Assembly (NCBI RefSeq): GCF_008520305.1
Contig: NZ_ML703254.1
Location: 1-64,000, forward strand
Direction: 5' to 3'
Length of the DNA stretch: 64,000 nt
Source of the DNA: Mesorhizobium sp. SARCC-RB16n
GTDB taxonomy: Bacteria > Pseudomonadota > Alphaproteobacteria > Rhizobiales > Rhizobiaceae
Below the pieces are notes generated by a model. That model saw nothing but the letters and a program-made list of their open reading frames with translations, made no database searches and was not told where the DNA came from. Below are positions 17,707-26,709 of this stretch, piece after piece. Position 1 is the stretch's first letter. Each line of letters begins with the position of its first letter. The position numbers and the translations under genes are program-made.

Positions 17707-20123
17707 GTCGCTCTCCCCCAGCCGCAGAATTCGGAGAGCCATGCCCCCGGGTCCTCGCCTAAACGCGCCCTCAGCGCCGCGCAGGCCTCGATGGTGTCCT
17801 TGCGCCCGGACAGGACCTTGACGATGTCTGGCATCGCCGAGAGGTCCAACCGGGCGATGACGGAATCGTTGCCGTGCTTGATGAGGAAGGTCCGCCGCTC
17901 CGGCGGCGTGTTGCGGATAAAGGAGAATTCCTTGGCTGTCAGCCCGAAGCGACGGATGTAGCTTTCCTCATCCGCGCGCGGATTCGGAAAGTGCAGGTTT
18001 GTCGCGGATTGCTCGATCAGCGTATGTGACTGAGGCGCCTTCGCAATGTCGGCGGCGGATTGGGTGCCAAAGCCGACGATACCGTTCAGCTTGCGGATCG
18101 TCTTCATCTTATCGACGATGTAACTGGAGAAGGCTGGGTCCTGCAGCAGCTTCCAGCCCTCGTCCATGAAGATCAGGACAGGATTGCCGGTGAGCAACTC
18201 GTCGATGCGGTGAAAGAGGTACATCAGCGCCGGCGTGCGCACGTCGGCATTGTCGAGGACGTGCGTCGTGTCGAAGCCGAAGATGCGCCGGCCGGAAAAG
18301 GACAGCGCATCGCGCGGCGCGTTGAACAGCCAAGCCTTCTCGCCTTCGAACCAGGGCCTCAGCCGCGATTTCAGGTCGTTGGCCTCCGAGCGCGACCGCC
18401 CCATGAGAAGTCCGGAAAGATTGGCGAGGGTCCGCTGTTCAAGGGGCTCCTGGCAGATGCGGCCAATCGCCCGCTCGAGTGTGTCTTCCTCTTCCTGAGC
18501 GAAGCCGCGGCCGTCGGCGGGCTGCAGCATGGCCTTCAAAAGGCGGAGCAGGAACTCGCGGTTGGCGGCGGTGTTTTCCAGCTGAAGCGGATTGAAGCCG
18601 GTCGCCTGCCCCGGCTGCAGGACCTCGTAGTTGCCGCCGATGGCCCGTATGAAGATCGAGGCGCCTTCGTCCTTATCGAAGAAGACGGCTCTCGGCTCGG
18701 GCGCGACGCGAAACGCCTGCGCGAGCAGGAAGGTGAGCGCGACGGTCTTGCCAGACCCCGTCGGGCCGGTGACCAGGAAATGGCCGACGTCGCGCTGATG
18801 AAAGTTAAACCAGTAGGGCGTCTGCGACGTCGTCTCCAGGATCGAGATCGGCCGACCCCAATGCATGCCTGACGTCCTCCCTGTCGCAAAATTGTGGAGG
18901 GAAGAAAAGCCGGCGAAATTGGTGCTCGACAGCATGCAGGAGCGGGCTATGTAGGTGTGATTGCCGGGAAGCTGCGCCCAGAACGAGGCCTCCATGTTGA
19001 GGTCTTCGCGCAGCCAGTTGACGTTCATGTCGGTGAGGCAGGCGCCGAGTTCCGACACGGCTTTGTCCAGCCCGGTCAGATCGCCCGACAGGCAAAGCAG
19101 GCTGAAATGGTGGTAGCCGAAGACGGCCTCCTGGTTGAGGAGGCTATTCAGGGCAAAGTCGATGTCGGTCTCGACCGTGCTGCCCGCCTCATCGGAGGCG
19201 CGGATCTGCCGCTGCAGACGCGAGATCCGTTCCTGTGCGACCGGCTTGTCGGCCAGCGTGAAGGACTGGGTGAGGATGAACTCGTGGTTGACCTGCAGCA
19301 GCCCGTCGAGCATGCCAGGACCCGAAAACGGCGGATATTCCTTGATCGACAGCATGGCGCCGAAGCGATTGTCGGTCTCCGTCGGTCCTTGCGCTAGCAA
19401 GGTCCGCCTGGAGAAGTGCAGCCGCGATGTTCCGACGTAGCTCCGGATCCCCATCCGTGGCAGGCGCATCGGCCGCGACAGGCCGCAGGTCAGTATGGCG
19501 TTGAAGAAAGCGCATGGCTCTGAATAAGGCTCGCCGTCGCGATAGGTGATGCCAAGACCACGCGCACCGTATTTCTGCAACTCGCGCGTGACGTTGCCGA
19601 TGACCTCTTCCAGTTCGTTTATGCGTTCATGCGTGCGCTGTTGACGAACTTCCGGTCTGGCAGATCGATCGAACAGCCGTGAAATCGCCTCGGCGCTTCC
19701 AAGCGGCCCGCGCATGCCGGCCCGCACGATTGTGAGGTACAGCTCGTTTGTGAACATGCGCTTCTCGCGAAGCGCCGCCATATAGCGTCCATTGAGAAGA
19801 TCGCAGAAGGGATCGGGGAATGACCCACCAAGCTCCGGTTTGACTTGGCTGCGGATGACCGTCGACCAAAGGGAATAGCGGCTTGATCCGAGCGCCCTGA
19901 TCAAGGTGTTCTGGACGCTGGCCCGCATATTGAGCTCGGCCTGGTCCTCGGTCTGGAAGAACAGACCATCGAGCTTAATCACGGAGAGCACCGAGCCGCT
20001 TTCGAGACCGATCACGGTGTCGGAGAGATGCCGCATATAGGGAATGTGCGTCGCGATCGACCGTTCACGCCGATGCTCGCGTCCAAAGCCCAGCTCATTC
20101 GCAACGACGCTCAACATGATCAT
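17703..20123 (-). CDS. virB4: VirB4 ATPase
   Basis: The 806-residue protein is the largest ATPase of the channel and also acts in pilin extraction. It has an N-terminal VirB4 domain and a C-terminal RecA-like domain with Walker A GPTGSGKT (about 453-460) and Walker B PVLIFMDEGWKLL (about 648-660). GIVGFGTQSAADIA follows. The ATG at 20123 overlaps the virB3 stop (ATGA). The open frame continues upstream only as an other-frame reading of virB3. Confidence 0.96.
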   Translation of the reverse strand: MIMLSVVANELGFGREHRRERSIATHIPYMRHLSDTVIGLESGSVLSVIKLDGLFFQTEDQAELNMRASVQNTLIRALGSSRYSLWSTVIRSQVKPELGGSFPDPFCDLLNGRYMAALREKRMFTNELYLTIVRAGMRGPLGSAEAISRLFDRSARPEVRQQRTHERINELEEVIGNVTRELQKYGARGLGITYRDGEPYSEPCAFFNAILTCGLSRPMRLPRMGIRSYVGTSRLHFSRRTLLAQGPTETDNRFGAMLSIKEYPPFSGPGMLDGLLQVNHEFILTQSFTLADKPVAQERISRLQRQIRASDEAGSTVETDIDFALNSLLNQEAVFGYHHFSLLCLSGDLTGLDKAVSELGACLTDMNVNWLREDLNMEASFWAQLPGNHTYIARSCMLSSTNFAGFSSLHNFATGRTSGMHWGRPISILETTSQTPYWFNFHQRDVGHFLVTGPTGSGKTVALTFLLAQAFRVAPEPRAVFFDKDEGASIFIRAIGGNYEVLQPGQATGFNPLQLENTAANREFLLRLLKAMLQPADGRGFAQEEEDTLERAIGRICQEPLEQRTLANLSGLLMGRSRSEANDLKSRLRPWFEGEKAWLFNAPRDALSFSGRRIFGFDTTHVLDNADVRTPALMYLFHRIDELLTGNPVLIFMDEGWKLLQDPAFSSYIVDKMKTIRKLNGIVGFGTQSAADIAKAPQSHTLIEQSATNLHFPNPRADEESYIRRFGLTAKEFSFIRNTPPERRTFLIKHGNDSVIARLDLSAMPDIVKVLSGRKDTIEACAALRARLGEDPGAWLSEFCGWGRAT

Positions 20124-20428
20124 GGTCCGTAGGAGTTCGTGCCCCAGAACAGCTTGTTCGGCGTGCGGGGTGTGCGGCGGCCGGCGACCTGGGCGAGGTC
20201 TAGGATACGGATGTCGCGGCTGGTGAGGGCAAAGAGCGCCAGATAGGCGACCGGCGCGATGGCCGCGGCCCAGAAGCTGGTCGTCACCAGGAATGCGATC
20301 AGGGTTACGCCAATGATGAGATAGAAGGCGGTGAGCGGAATGCCCCACATCATCGGCGGCCGCGTCAAGCCAATTACCAGCGGCGTCAGATAAGGCTTGT
20401 CGTCAGACGTCTCGTTGTTCATGCTCAC
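20120..20428 (-). CDS. virB3: VirB3 inner-membrane protein
   Basis: The 102-residue protein contains TPLVIGLTRPPMMWGIPLTA and a hydrophobic hairpin (AFYLIIGVTLIAFLV and FWAAAIAPVAYLALFAL). RDIRILDLAQV and a C-terminal KLFWGTNSYGP follow, as in VirB3. It works with VirB4. Translation may begin at GTG (20428, overlapping the virB2 stop as GTGA) or at ATG two codons later (20422). Confidence 0.93.
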   Translation of the reverse strand: MSMNNETSDDKPYLTPLVIGLTRPPMMWGIPLTAFYLIIGVTLIAFLVTTSFWAAAIAPVAYLALFALTSRDIRILDLAQVAGRRTPRTPNKLFWGTNSYGP

Positions 20429-20763
20429 TTCCCGACCGCCGAGATCATCTGGTCGACGATCGCCGGCGCGCCAAAGACCAGGCCGATGCCGATGACGACG
20501 GCGCCGGCGGTAAACCAGGAGAGGCGACCGGCGAAGGCGAGGAAGCCGAGACCGATGACCGCGATTATCGCGAGCAGCCGCCCGAATGGTCCGGTGATGA
20601 AATCCACGATCATCTGCACGGCGGTCTCGAGTGGTGCGAAAGCGCCTGACGTCTGGGCAACGGCCGGTTCAGCGGCCGTGACAGCCAGTGCCGCAACGAT
20701 CAGCAGAAGAAATGCGGGCCGCGCCATTGGCGACGCGAAATTCGGGACGATCTGGTTCTTCAT
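20425..20763 (-). CDS. virB2: VirB2 major pilin
   Basis: The 112-residue prepilin has a long signal sequence (ending near AEPAVAQ) and two hydrophobic helices (MIVDFITGPFGRLLAIIAVI and LSWFTAGAVVIGIGLVFGAP) separated by a small polar loop, the VirB2/TrbC pattern. It is processed to the conjugative pilus subunit. The ATG at 20763 is preceded by AAGGAGG. The gene follows virB1 by 12 bases. Confidence 0.93.
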   Translation of the reverse strand: MKNQIVPNFASPMARPAFLLLIVAALAVTAAEPAVAQTSGAFAPLETAVQMIVDFITGPFGRLLAIIAVIGLGFLAFAGRLSWFTAGAVVIGIGLVFGAPAIVDQMISAVGK

Positions 20764-20775
20764 GTCGGCCTCCTT

Positions 20776-21675
20776 CTAGAATTGCATGACGCCGCCAACC
20801 CACCGGCGGTCTTCTCCGGTGGCCAGCACGCCGGTCTCCGCACTGTCGTCAGTCTTCGGGTACGAGGACACTTTCCTGCCACCGTCCTTCGGTCGCGGCG
20901 TTTGCAGACCGAGCTGGCGATTGACCACCTTGACGACGAAGCGGACGGTTTCCGGGAACGGCGGGATGCCGCCATATTTCTGCACGTTGGCTTCACCGGC
21001 GTTATAGGCGGCAGCCACGATCAGCGGATTGCGATAGGTCTCGAACAGCGATTTGAGGAACCGCACACCACCATCGATGTTCTCGGCAGGATCGCAGATG
21101 TCTGCCACGCCGAGAAACGCCGCCGTCGAGGGCATAAGCTGCATTGGTCCGCGCGCGCCCTTGGGCGAGTTGCGATCGCGGTCCAGCTGGCTCTCCGTTG
21201 TCGCGATCGCGAGCGCAAAGTCGGGATCCACCCCATGGCGTCGCGCCACCCCGACAACCAGCTGGGCGATCTGTGAAGTTGTCAGCGGTGAAGGGCCACA
21301 AGAGTATCCGGTTCCGGTCAATGAAAAGTCAAATTGACTATGTTCGTCAACGCTGCCATCGCTGCTTACGGCGACGTTTTCCCCTTCTGCACGGCGAACC
21401 GCTAGCGGAGTGTCGGACAGTTGGACGTTGCCATCGCTTCCGACGATATATTGCCTGCCCCTATCGACCCAACGGTTGCGAAAAACGGTGTCGACCGCGG
21501 CTGGAAAGGCGGCGGAATTCGCAAGCAGTTTCGAATGGCTGGGAGATTCTGCTTCCTTATCGAGTTGTCCGGCGGCTGAAGAAGCAGGCACGGCGAAATG
21601 CAAGTTCGCGACCGTGAGCAGGACCTGCGCCGCTGCGAGGCGCCATGCTTGGGAGTGAATGCGGGTGCGGGCCAA
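20776..21675 (-). CDS. virB1: VirB1 lytic transglycosylase
   Basis: The 299-residue periplasmic protein has an N-terminal export signal and a linker containing RNRWVDRGRQYIVGSDGNVQ. The SLT domain (about residues 130-265) has catalytic Glu in AIATTESQLD, PMQLMPSTAAFLGV and VAAAYNAGEANVQKYGGIPP. It is the first gene of the secretion operon. The only available start is TTG at 21675, a weak start that may keep its level low. The promoter should lie in the 150 bases shared with the divergent nuclease-like gene. Confidence 0.9.
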   Translation of the reverse strand: MARTRIHSQAWRLAAAQVLLTVANLHFAVPASSAAGQLDKEAESPSHSKLLANSAAFPAAVDTVFRNRWVDRGRQYIVGSDGNVQLSDTPLAVRRAEGENVAVSSDGSVDEHSQFDFSLTGTGYSCGPSPLTTSQIAQLVVGVARRHGVDPDFALAIATTESQLDRDRNSPKGARGPMQLMPSTAAFLGVADICDPAENIDGGVRFLKSLFETYRNPLIVAAAYNAGEANVQKYGGIPPFPETVRFVVKVVNRQLGLQTPRPKDGGRKVSSYPKTDDSAETGVLATGEDRRWVGGVMQF

Positions 21676-21825
21676 TGCAGGTCATCCAAAGCTAACAGCG
21701 CCGAATAATGAATCGGTATGACAGAACAAAAAGAATGTCAATTTGCCCATGATTTTTTCTTGCAGCAAGCGTGCGAAAAGAGCAGATTGCGATCAGCGAC
21801 TACGCGATTGCGGAGGATGGTTGGT

Positions 21826-22431
21826 ATGAAACGATGCCTTTGCAGCCTTGGTCTTTCCTTGGCGATGGCTATGCCGGCTCTCGCAGCCGGACCTGTCGAT
21901 CAGGCCTACATTCGCTCGCTTGCGGCACCGGGAAAGACGGTGCTGGTCATCGAGTACTATGACGGCACGGGCGGCGTGGGCGACCGCACGGGCTTCGCTT
22001 CAGCAAGCGGGTTCAAGGCGGTCTCGCCCACCGATTTCGCGGCCAACGACAAGATCACAATTCATCTCTTCGGCATCGACCCGTGCGACGGGAACATGGT
22101 GAACCGCCGTGAGAATTTCGCCGGCAGCTGCGCTGATTATGCCGAGCGTGGGCTCTCGACGCTGTTGAAGTCACCGAAGGTTATCTATTGCCGGGCCTTC
22201 GTCAGCGAAGCCAACGCCCCGGTCCAGGATGCGACCTGCTATGGCTACTACAACTACCCCGGCAGCCTCGACACGGTCGACATGTTCGAGGAGCAGCTCG
22301 TCTCGCTTGGTACGCATCGGATCGCAAAGAAGGCGGACGGCAGTCTCGCGCGGCCCGATCTCGAACAAGCCGAAAAGATCGGCCGCGGCGGGTACGGTAT
22401 GTGGGCCGATCCCAGGATCAAAGCCCAATGA
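21826..22431 (+). CDS. staphylococcal-nuclease-like secreted protein 1
   Basis: The 201-residue protein has a signal peptide (MKRCLCSLGLSLAMAMPALA). Its mature region follows the SNase (PF00565) layout: HLFGIDPCDGN (equivalent to the GIDAPE strand), CADYAERGLSTLL, VIYCRAFV and a final YGMWADPR (equivalent to GLW). The catalytic Arg/Glu set is poorly preserved, so nuclease activity is doubtful. The start is set by GGAGG ten bases before ATG. It is first in a row of three related genes with ATGA overlaps, divergent from the secretion operon. Confidence 0.7.
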   Translation: MKRCLCSLGLSLAMAMPALAAGPVDQAYIRSLAAPGKTVLVIEYYDGTGGVGDRTGFASASGFKAVSPTDFAANDKITIHLFGIDPCDGNMVNRRENFAGSCADYAERGLSTLLKSPKVIYCRAFVSEANAPVQDATCYGYYNYPGSLDTVDMFEEQLVSLGTHRIAKKADGSLARPDLEQAEKIGRGGYGMWADPRIKAQ

Positions 22432-22958
22432 GGGTCCTTGCCGTCCTCATCGCCGTTTCCCTCTCGGGGCCTGCCGCCACCGCGCCGGCAGGGTATTTTG
22501 ATCTGCGGCCCGGGGTGGCACTCGAAAGTGGCGACAGCTGGACGGATGGCGGCGTGAGATACCATCTCTACGGCGTCCAAGCCTGCCTGCGCGGCACGTT
22601 TTATACGGATCGATCCGGCCATCGCGCCGATTGCGGCGAAGCCTCTTTGGCCGTCCTGGCGGCATTCATTGCCGATACCAGGCCCGTTTGCGCACCCGTG
22701 GCCACCATCGGCAACGTCGCCCACGTTGTCTGCTACGCCTCGGTCGGCGCCGACCGGCTGGATCTCGGCAATCTGGTGGTTACGTCTGGCTACGCTTTTG
22801 CGGCACTGCAGCCAGACGGCCTGCCCTATTCTCCCGCCTATGCCGTTGCCGAGCAGGTCGCCCGCGAAAAACATGCCGGTCTCTGGCAGTTCAAGGATGT
22901 GCAATACCCCGCAATCTTGCTTGGCCGTGCCGCAGCGGGAAATTCGAGAGACCGATGA
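22428..22958 (+). CDS. staphylococcal-nuclease-like secreted protein 2
   Basis: The 176-residue product starts with a signal peptide (MRVLAVLIAVSLSGPAATAP). SNase-like elements follow: YHLYGVQACLRGT, CGEASLAVLAAF, VVCYASVGADRLDLGNLVV and the C-terminal AREKHAGLWQF, a close match to the GLW end of thermonucleases. Conserved cysteines suggest a disulfide-stabilised periplasmic form. The ATG overlaps the previous stop (ATGA), implying coupled translation. A degenerate active site means binding or inhibition is as likely as cleavage. Confidence 0.7.
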   Translation: MRVLAVLIAVSLSGPAATAPAGYFDLRPGVALESGDSWTDGGVRYHLYGVQACLRGTFYTDRSGHRADCGEASLAVLAAFIADTRPVCAPVATIGNVAHVVCYASVGADRLDLGNLVVTSGYAFAALQPDGLPYSPAYAVAEQVAREKHAGLWQFKDVQYPAILLGRAAAGNSRDR

Positions 22959-23631
22959 GAACCCGAACGACCTGGTTGGCTTGGCTGCTCGCGACGTCAG
23001 TCGCCTTACCCTCCCCTTGCTGGCCAGCCGACGCCGTTGGGCTGGAGACGGCGCCGCAGGCGATCAACGAGTCTGTTTCAAGAATGATCGTCGGTCGGGT
23101 GGCGGTGATCGATGGGCGCACTCTCTGGTTCCCGCGATCAGCGCAAAAAGTCCGCCTCGCCGGTATCGATGCCTGCGAACTGCCGCAATGGACCTTCGAT
23201 CCTACGCGATACGGCAAGAGCACCCTCAAGCCCGTACCGTGCGGATCCCTCGCCAGAGCTTGGCTGAAACGCACGGTGAGCGATAGCCGGGTGACGTGCA
23301 CGGCGAACGCTTTCGATTCAGACGGCGGCTATATGGGACTTGCTCCGCGCGTGGACACGACGTCGCTGTCGAAATGCTCCGTGTTGGCTGGGCACGGGTA
23401 AACTCCTCCTCCTCTCCGGGGTACGTCCGTTGGCAAAACTACGCGATGGCCGCTCGCCATGGCATGTGGGCCACCTACGTCCTCGACATGGATGAGTGGC
23501 GCGCCGGGGCAGTCGATCGAACGCTGCAAAGGCAACCGATCGCCGACTTCAATCTGCTGTCGGAACGAAAGCGCGAGATCGCTCCGCCGTTCATAGACGC
23601 GCGGAAACGACCGACGCAAACCGACCGGTAA
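22955..23631 (+). pseudogene. staphylococcal-nuclease-like secreted protein 3, frameshifted
   Basis: The N-terminal frame (from the ATG at 22955, again ATGA with the previous stop) gives a signal peptide, then GRVAVIDGRTLWFPRSAQKV and RLAGIDACELPQW, a clear SNase start. After DSDGGYMGL near 23335 the family sequence continues in another frame as GTCSARGHDVAVEMLRVGWA and AARHGMWATY, ending at 23631. A single indel (or sequencing error) separates the halves. If the shift is real, the product lacks the C-terminal third of the domain. Confidence 0.7.
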
Positions 23632-23657
23632 ATTGTGCATGTTCAGGAGGCAGGATC

Positions 23658-24116
23658 ATGCGGCTCATCAAATCCATCACCACGGTCGCGGCGATGGCAG
23701 TCATTTCACCTTCAGTGGCTAGCGAATGGGGATGCGAAGTTTTGCTATGTGCATCGTCCACGAGTCCTTCCTGGCACGGGGTCCCCGCCTGCCACCCGCC
23801 AATGGAACGGCTTATTGCCGCCATGGCCAGTTGGGGGTTTTCGTGGCCGACCTGTCCCGAGGCTGGAACCGGCAAACCGGGCTATGAAAAATACGCCGAT
23901 TGCCCGGCTGGTTGGATCGTGGGGCACAGCGAAGTCCGGCATGGAAGCCGCAGCGAGCCGAATCTCTGCGTCAAACACAGCGGGGATTGCGGTCGACGCG
24001 ACGGATGCCGCGAGACGGCCTCGATCGTGAGGCCAGTACGTGACGACCCCTATTATTTCGACATTCCGGCCGATAGCGGGCCGGCAGCGAGACATTGGTT
24101 CAATCTACGGCACTAG
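23658..24116 (+). CDS. trbM: TrbM-family protein
   Basis: The 152-residue exported protein has a signal peptide (MRLIKSITTVAAMAVISPSV). The TrbM start EWGCEVLLCASSTSPSWHGV is followed by CHPPMERLIAAM and FSWPTCPEA (PF07424). TrbM is encoded in conjugation regions; its role is not well defined. The start is supported by AGGAGG seven bases upstream. After about residue 75 the protein is Cys-rich and less conserved. It closes the plus-strand operon that begins at 21826. Confidence 0.8.
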   Translation: MRLIKSITTVAAMAVISPSVASEWGCEVLLCASSTSPSWHGVPACHPPMERLIAAMASWGFSWPTCPEAGTGKPGYEKYADCPAGWIVGHSEVRHGSRSEPNLCVKHSGDCGRRDGCRETASIVRPVRDDPYYFDIPADSGPAARHWFNLRH

Positions 24117-24181
24117 CCATCGATCCCAATCCGAGCGCACTTCGATCGCAACTACGAAGTTGAGGCGGCCGGTTCGCAGTG

Positions 24182-24571
24182 CTATCGGCCAACTTTTCCT
24201 AGCAATTCACCGAGTCGCCCTTTGAACTTGGCCACGCTAGCGACGATTTCGGAGACATCGCCGTCCTGCATTGTTTTTGGTCGCGCGAATATCGCAGCGA
24301 TCACGTAGAGGGATTTTTGCTCAGCCTCTAACATGGTGCGAGCCTGACGCTGAGCCAGATGTCGCCACGCGGTCCGTTCGAGAAACCGACTAATCTTTAA
24401 CCCGGTCAAGATCGCAATGTTATGCAGGGCGCTGGTGCCGAGCCTATCCCTTCGCCTGGAGAACCAACTTGCACTTAGCAGCGAGCGTCGATGCAGCTCG
24501 ATACACCAAGCCATGCCACCAAGTCTGCCAAGACGTCTGAACAAAGTCTGTATTTTGAATTGCTGGTTCAT
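24182..24571 (-). CDS. hypothetical protein, 129 residues
   Basis: The frame starts MNQQFKIQTLFRRLGRLGGM and has a basic helical middle (RHLAQRQARTMLEAEQK) and a C-terminal IVASVAKFKGRLGELLGKVG. I recognise no domain. It lies 91 bases downstream of the autoinducer synthase on the same strand and may be in its transcript. The start and the coding status are uncertain. Confidence 0.4.
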   Translation of the reverse strand: MNQQFKIQTLFRRLGRLGGMAWCIELHRRSLLSASWFSRRRDRLGTSALHNIAILTGLKISRFLERTAWRHLAQRQARTMLEAEQKSLYVIAAIFARPKTMQDGDVSEIVASVAKFKGRLGELLGKVGR

Positions 24572-24662
24572 TCACGAATAGGCGATCTCGCGACAATCGA
24601 TCGCGACCGAACATAGATCATTGGTTGCGTGGCAGGTCGCGCTGGTCTGTTTCGCATGAATG

Positions 24663-25229
24663 TCAGCTGTCCCAGCCGATTGCGCGGCCCGACGCCGAAG
24701 CCTCCTGAATGTCGATCTGCGCTGCGGCGAGTTGCATGCCGGCGGTTTCGACAAACGACCCAAGCAGTTGGTAGCGAAAGCGGGCGGCGTCGAAGCGTGA
24801 CAGCCATTCAGGCTCAATGACGCTGGTGAGACTGGTTATGCCAAGGAGCTGGCACGCCCCTGGGACGGAGCCGATCAATTGCCGGAAGAGACTTCCTCCG
24901 CGATAGCCCTCTCTTATGAAGAACCGCGACCATTCGTGGATCTCGCGCCCACGCGGCACCGGTCCGTCGACCAGATGTGAAAAACGATCCTGCAGAAGGT
25001 GGGGGGCGGTCGTCGGCAATAATCTGTATCCGCCGACGACGCCACCGTCGTCGAGCGCGAGCACGTAAATGGTCTGCGGCGTATCATAAGCGTCGATCTC
25101 GCGCCTGTCGGGTCGGGCGATCGCTGACCACCCGCGTTCGCCAACAAATATCTCGTGACGCAACCTGTAGTGCTCTTCAAGGAGATCCTGATGGCGGGGG
25201 TCGGCGCTCCCGGTGATGAGGCGAATCAT
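24663..25229 (-). CDS. acyl-homoserine-lactone synthase (LuxI/TraI family)
   Basis: The 188-residue enzyme makes an AHL signal from S-adenosylmethionine and an acyl-ACP. The conserved residues of the family are visible: LRHEIFVGERGW (Arg, Phe, Trp), the YD after EIDA, GGVVGGYRLLPT (Asp/Arg core) and EWSRFFI. The acyl-chain specificity cannot be read. The start MIRLITGSAD at 25229 fits the family; an upstream in-frame ATG adds eleven unrelated residues. It follows the LuxR gene by 88 bases on the same strand. Confidence 0.93.
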   Translation of the reverse strand: MIRLITGSADPRHQDLLEEHYRLRHEIFVGERGWSAIARPDRREIDAYDTPQTIYVLALDDGGVVGGYRLLPTTAPHLLQDRFSHLVDGPVPRGREIHEWSRFFIREGYRGGSLFRQLIGSVPGACQLLGITSLTSVIEPEWLSRFDAARFRYQLLGSFVETAGMQLAAAQIDIQEASASGRAIGWDS

Positions 25230-25317
25230 GATGGCTGCCACTCCTGTTGGAGCGACATTCACCGTGAGGCACCTGCGCCGCCATGGCCATCCTTAGCCAT
25301 TGACGCACAGGCTCCGT

Positions 25318-26040
25318 TCAGCCGGCTATCTCCATCGCGGTTAAAGCCCTGGCGACGGCCTGTGTGCGGGTGACAGAGCCCGTTTTCCGCATGGCGCCGG
25401 CGATGTGCTTGTTGACAGTGGAGTCGGATATCCCGAGGATCCGGGAAATCTCCCATGCCGTCTTGCCCTCTGACACCCACATCAGAACTTCACGTTCTCG
25501 CTCCGAAAGCATCAAACCTTTAGGCCGGCGCTTATGGTCGACCAGCAACTGGAGCCTGCTTGCGAAGGTAAGAGAAAGAACGTTCAGGGGTCCGATGGCA
25601 TTTGTCTCGGTGATCGGCACTTCTCCTGCGAGCGAAATGCAGCCGGCGAGCGCGTTGCGCACAGGAATGGGTACACATACGCCGTCCCTGAGGCCGGCAT
25701 CGGCTGCTTCCATCATGATGCGGTCGCTGGCGGGGCCTAACGCACTGGCGCGTAGCCTAGCCTCGTTCCAGGTGAAGGGCGTGCTGAGCACATTGGAAGC
25801 AATCGCGACCGGATCGCGCTTGATATAATCGCGCGAGACATAGTGCGACATCCAGTCTTCAGGCCAGAAGCGCTCTAGAACCAGATTTTCGAAACGCTGC
25901 CCGCGGCCCGGCAAGCCCGTGACTATGAAGTGGCTGAACCCGAAATGGTCGATTGCCGTGCGATAAAGGCCGACTAGTGCCTCCATGCTGGTGGCGTTAG
26001 CCAGCTGCAGTGCGTTGTGAAGCACTTGCGCGGTATTCAT
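25318..26040 (-). CDS. LuxR-family quorum-sensing regulator
   Basis: The 240-residue protein has an AHL-binding domain with FWPEDWMSHYVSRDYIKRDP, in which the Trp, Tyr and Asp that contact the signal in TraR/LasR are present. The C-terminal GerE helix-turn-helix reads LSEREREVLMWVSEGKTAWE and ISDSTVNKHIAGAMRKTGS. The start at MNTAQVLHNALQ (26040) has GGGAG upstream; a longer reading adds 43 unrelated residues. It likely controls the adjacent synthase and, by analogy with TraR, the transfer genes, although no obvious tra box was found. Confidence 0.93.
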   Translation of the reverse strand: MNTAQVLHNALQLANATSMEALVGLYRTAIDHFGFSHFIVTGLPGRGQRFENLVLERFWPEDWMSHYVSRDYIKRDPVAIASNVLSTPFTWNEARLRASALGPASDRIMMEAADAGLRDGVCVPIPVRNALAGCISLAGEVPITETNAIGPLNVLSLTFASRLQLLVDHKRRPKGLMLSEREREVLMWVSEGKTAWEISRILGISDSTVNKHIAGAMRKTGSVTRTQAVARALTAMEIAG

Positions 26041-26211
26041 TGCCTCGCTCCCTCGCATGAACGCCACGGAAACTACGGGAGCTTTGTTATGTAAGCCCGC
26101 TGGAATTATTTTTAGCCTATGGAAGCTATGACGCAAGCTGAAGTTGCACAGGCCTCGATGCTGCAACAATAATCGGGCGAGATGCGTCTTTAGTCTTCCT
26201 TGCCGCAGTGG

Positions 26212-26493
26212 TTACGGAGCGGCCGGCCCAACATCATCCGACCGGCGAGCTTTCTGCATTGGAGGCTCATCTCTCTCCTGCTGTCTTAGTTGCGAAAAGA
26301 CAGTGAACCAAAATTGAAAATCGTCCTCGCGACCGGCATAGCGCGCGGTAAAGGCCGCGGACGCGGCTGCGAGCGATGCCTTCGAACCGTAAAGGCCAAC
26401 AGCCGCATCTACAGCTTCAGAGGGACTGCCGAAATGCCACAATGTCAACGGATTGCCGCCTGCCAGTATGTCCTCGTAATCGTTCTGTGCCAT
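26212..26493 (-). CDS. hypothetical small protein, 93 residues
   Basis: The product begins MAQNDYEDILAGGNPLTLWH, has a helical Ala-rich centre (SKASLAAASAAFTARYAGRE) and DDFQFWFTVFSQLRQQE before a charged tail. No domain is recognised. It is transcribed toward the LuxR gene and away from the regulator at 26907. The 26494-26906 gap between them holds two palindromes. Confidence 0.55.
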   Translation of the reverse strand: MAQNDYEDILAGGNPLTLWHFGSPSEAVDAAVGLYGSKASLAAASAAFTARYAGREDDFQFWFTVFSQLRQQERDEPPMQKARRSDDVGPAAP

Positions 26494-26709
26494 GCCAAAA
26501 TCTCCCGCGGGTTGCGTCCGGCGCGGGCGGAGGGAGCCTTAAGGCCGGACGTTGAAACCCACGGAAATGAGCCACAGTCTCGGGCGTTTGCCCGGACGTT
26601 TCGTGCCGTCCCTGGCCTTGCGATTGAGGCGCGGCATCGATGCCGTTAAGCCCCACTGGCGTCAGTGACTATTTCAGATCGATGCTGCAAAGGCAAATCG
26701 CAGGTAGTG

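Noticed and set aside
21676-21825. Classical tra box/lux box controlling the virB operon
   Set aside because: No 18-20 base palindrome of the TraR type is visible in this divergent promoter.
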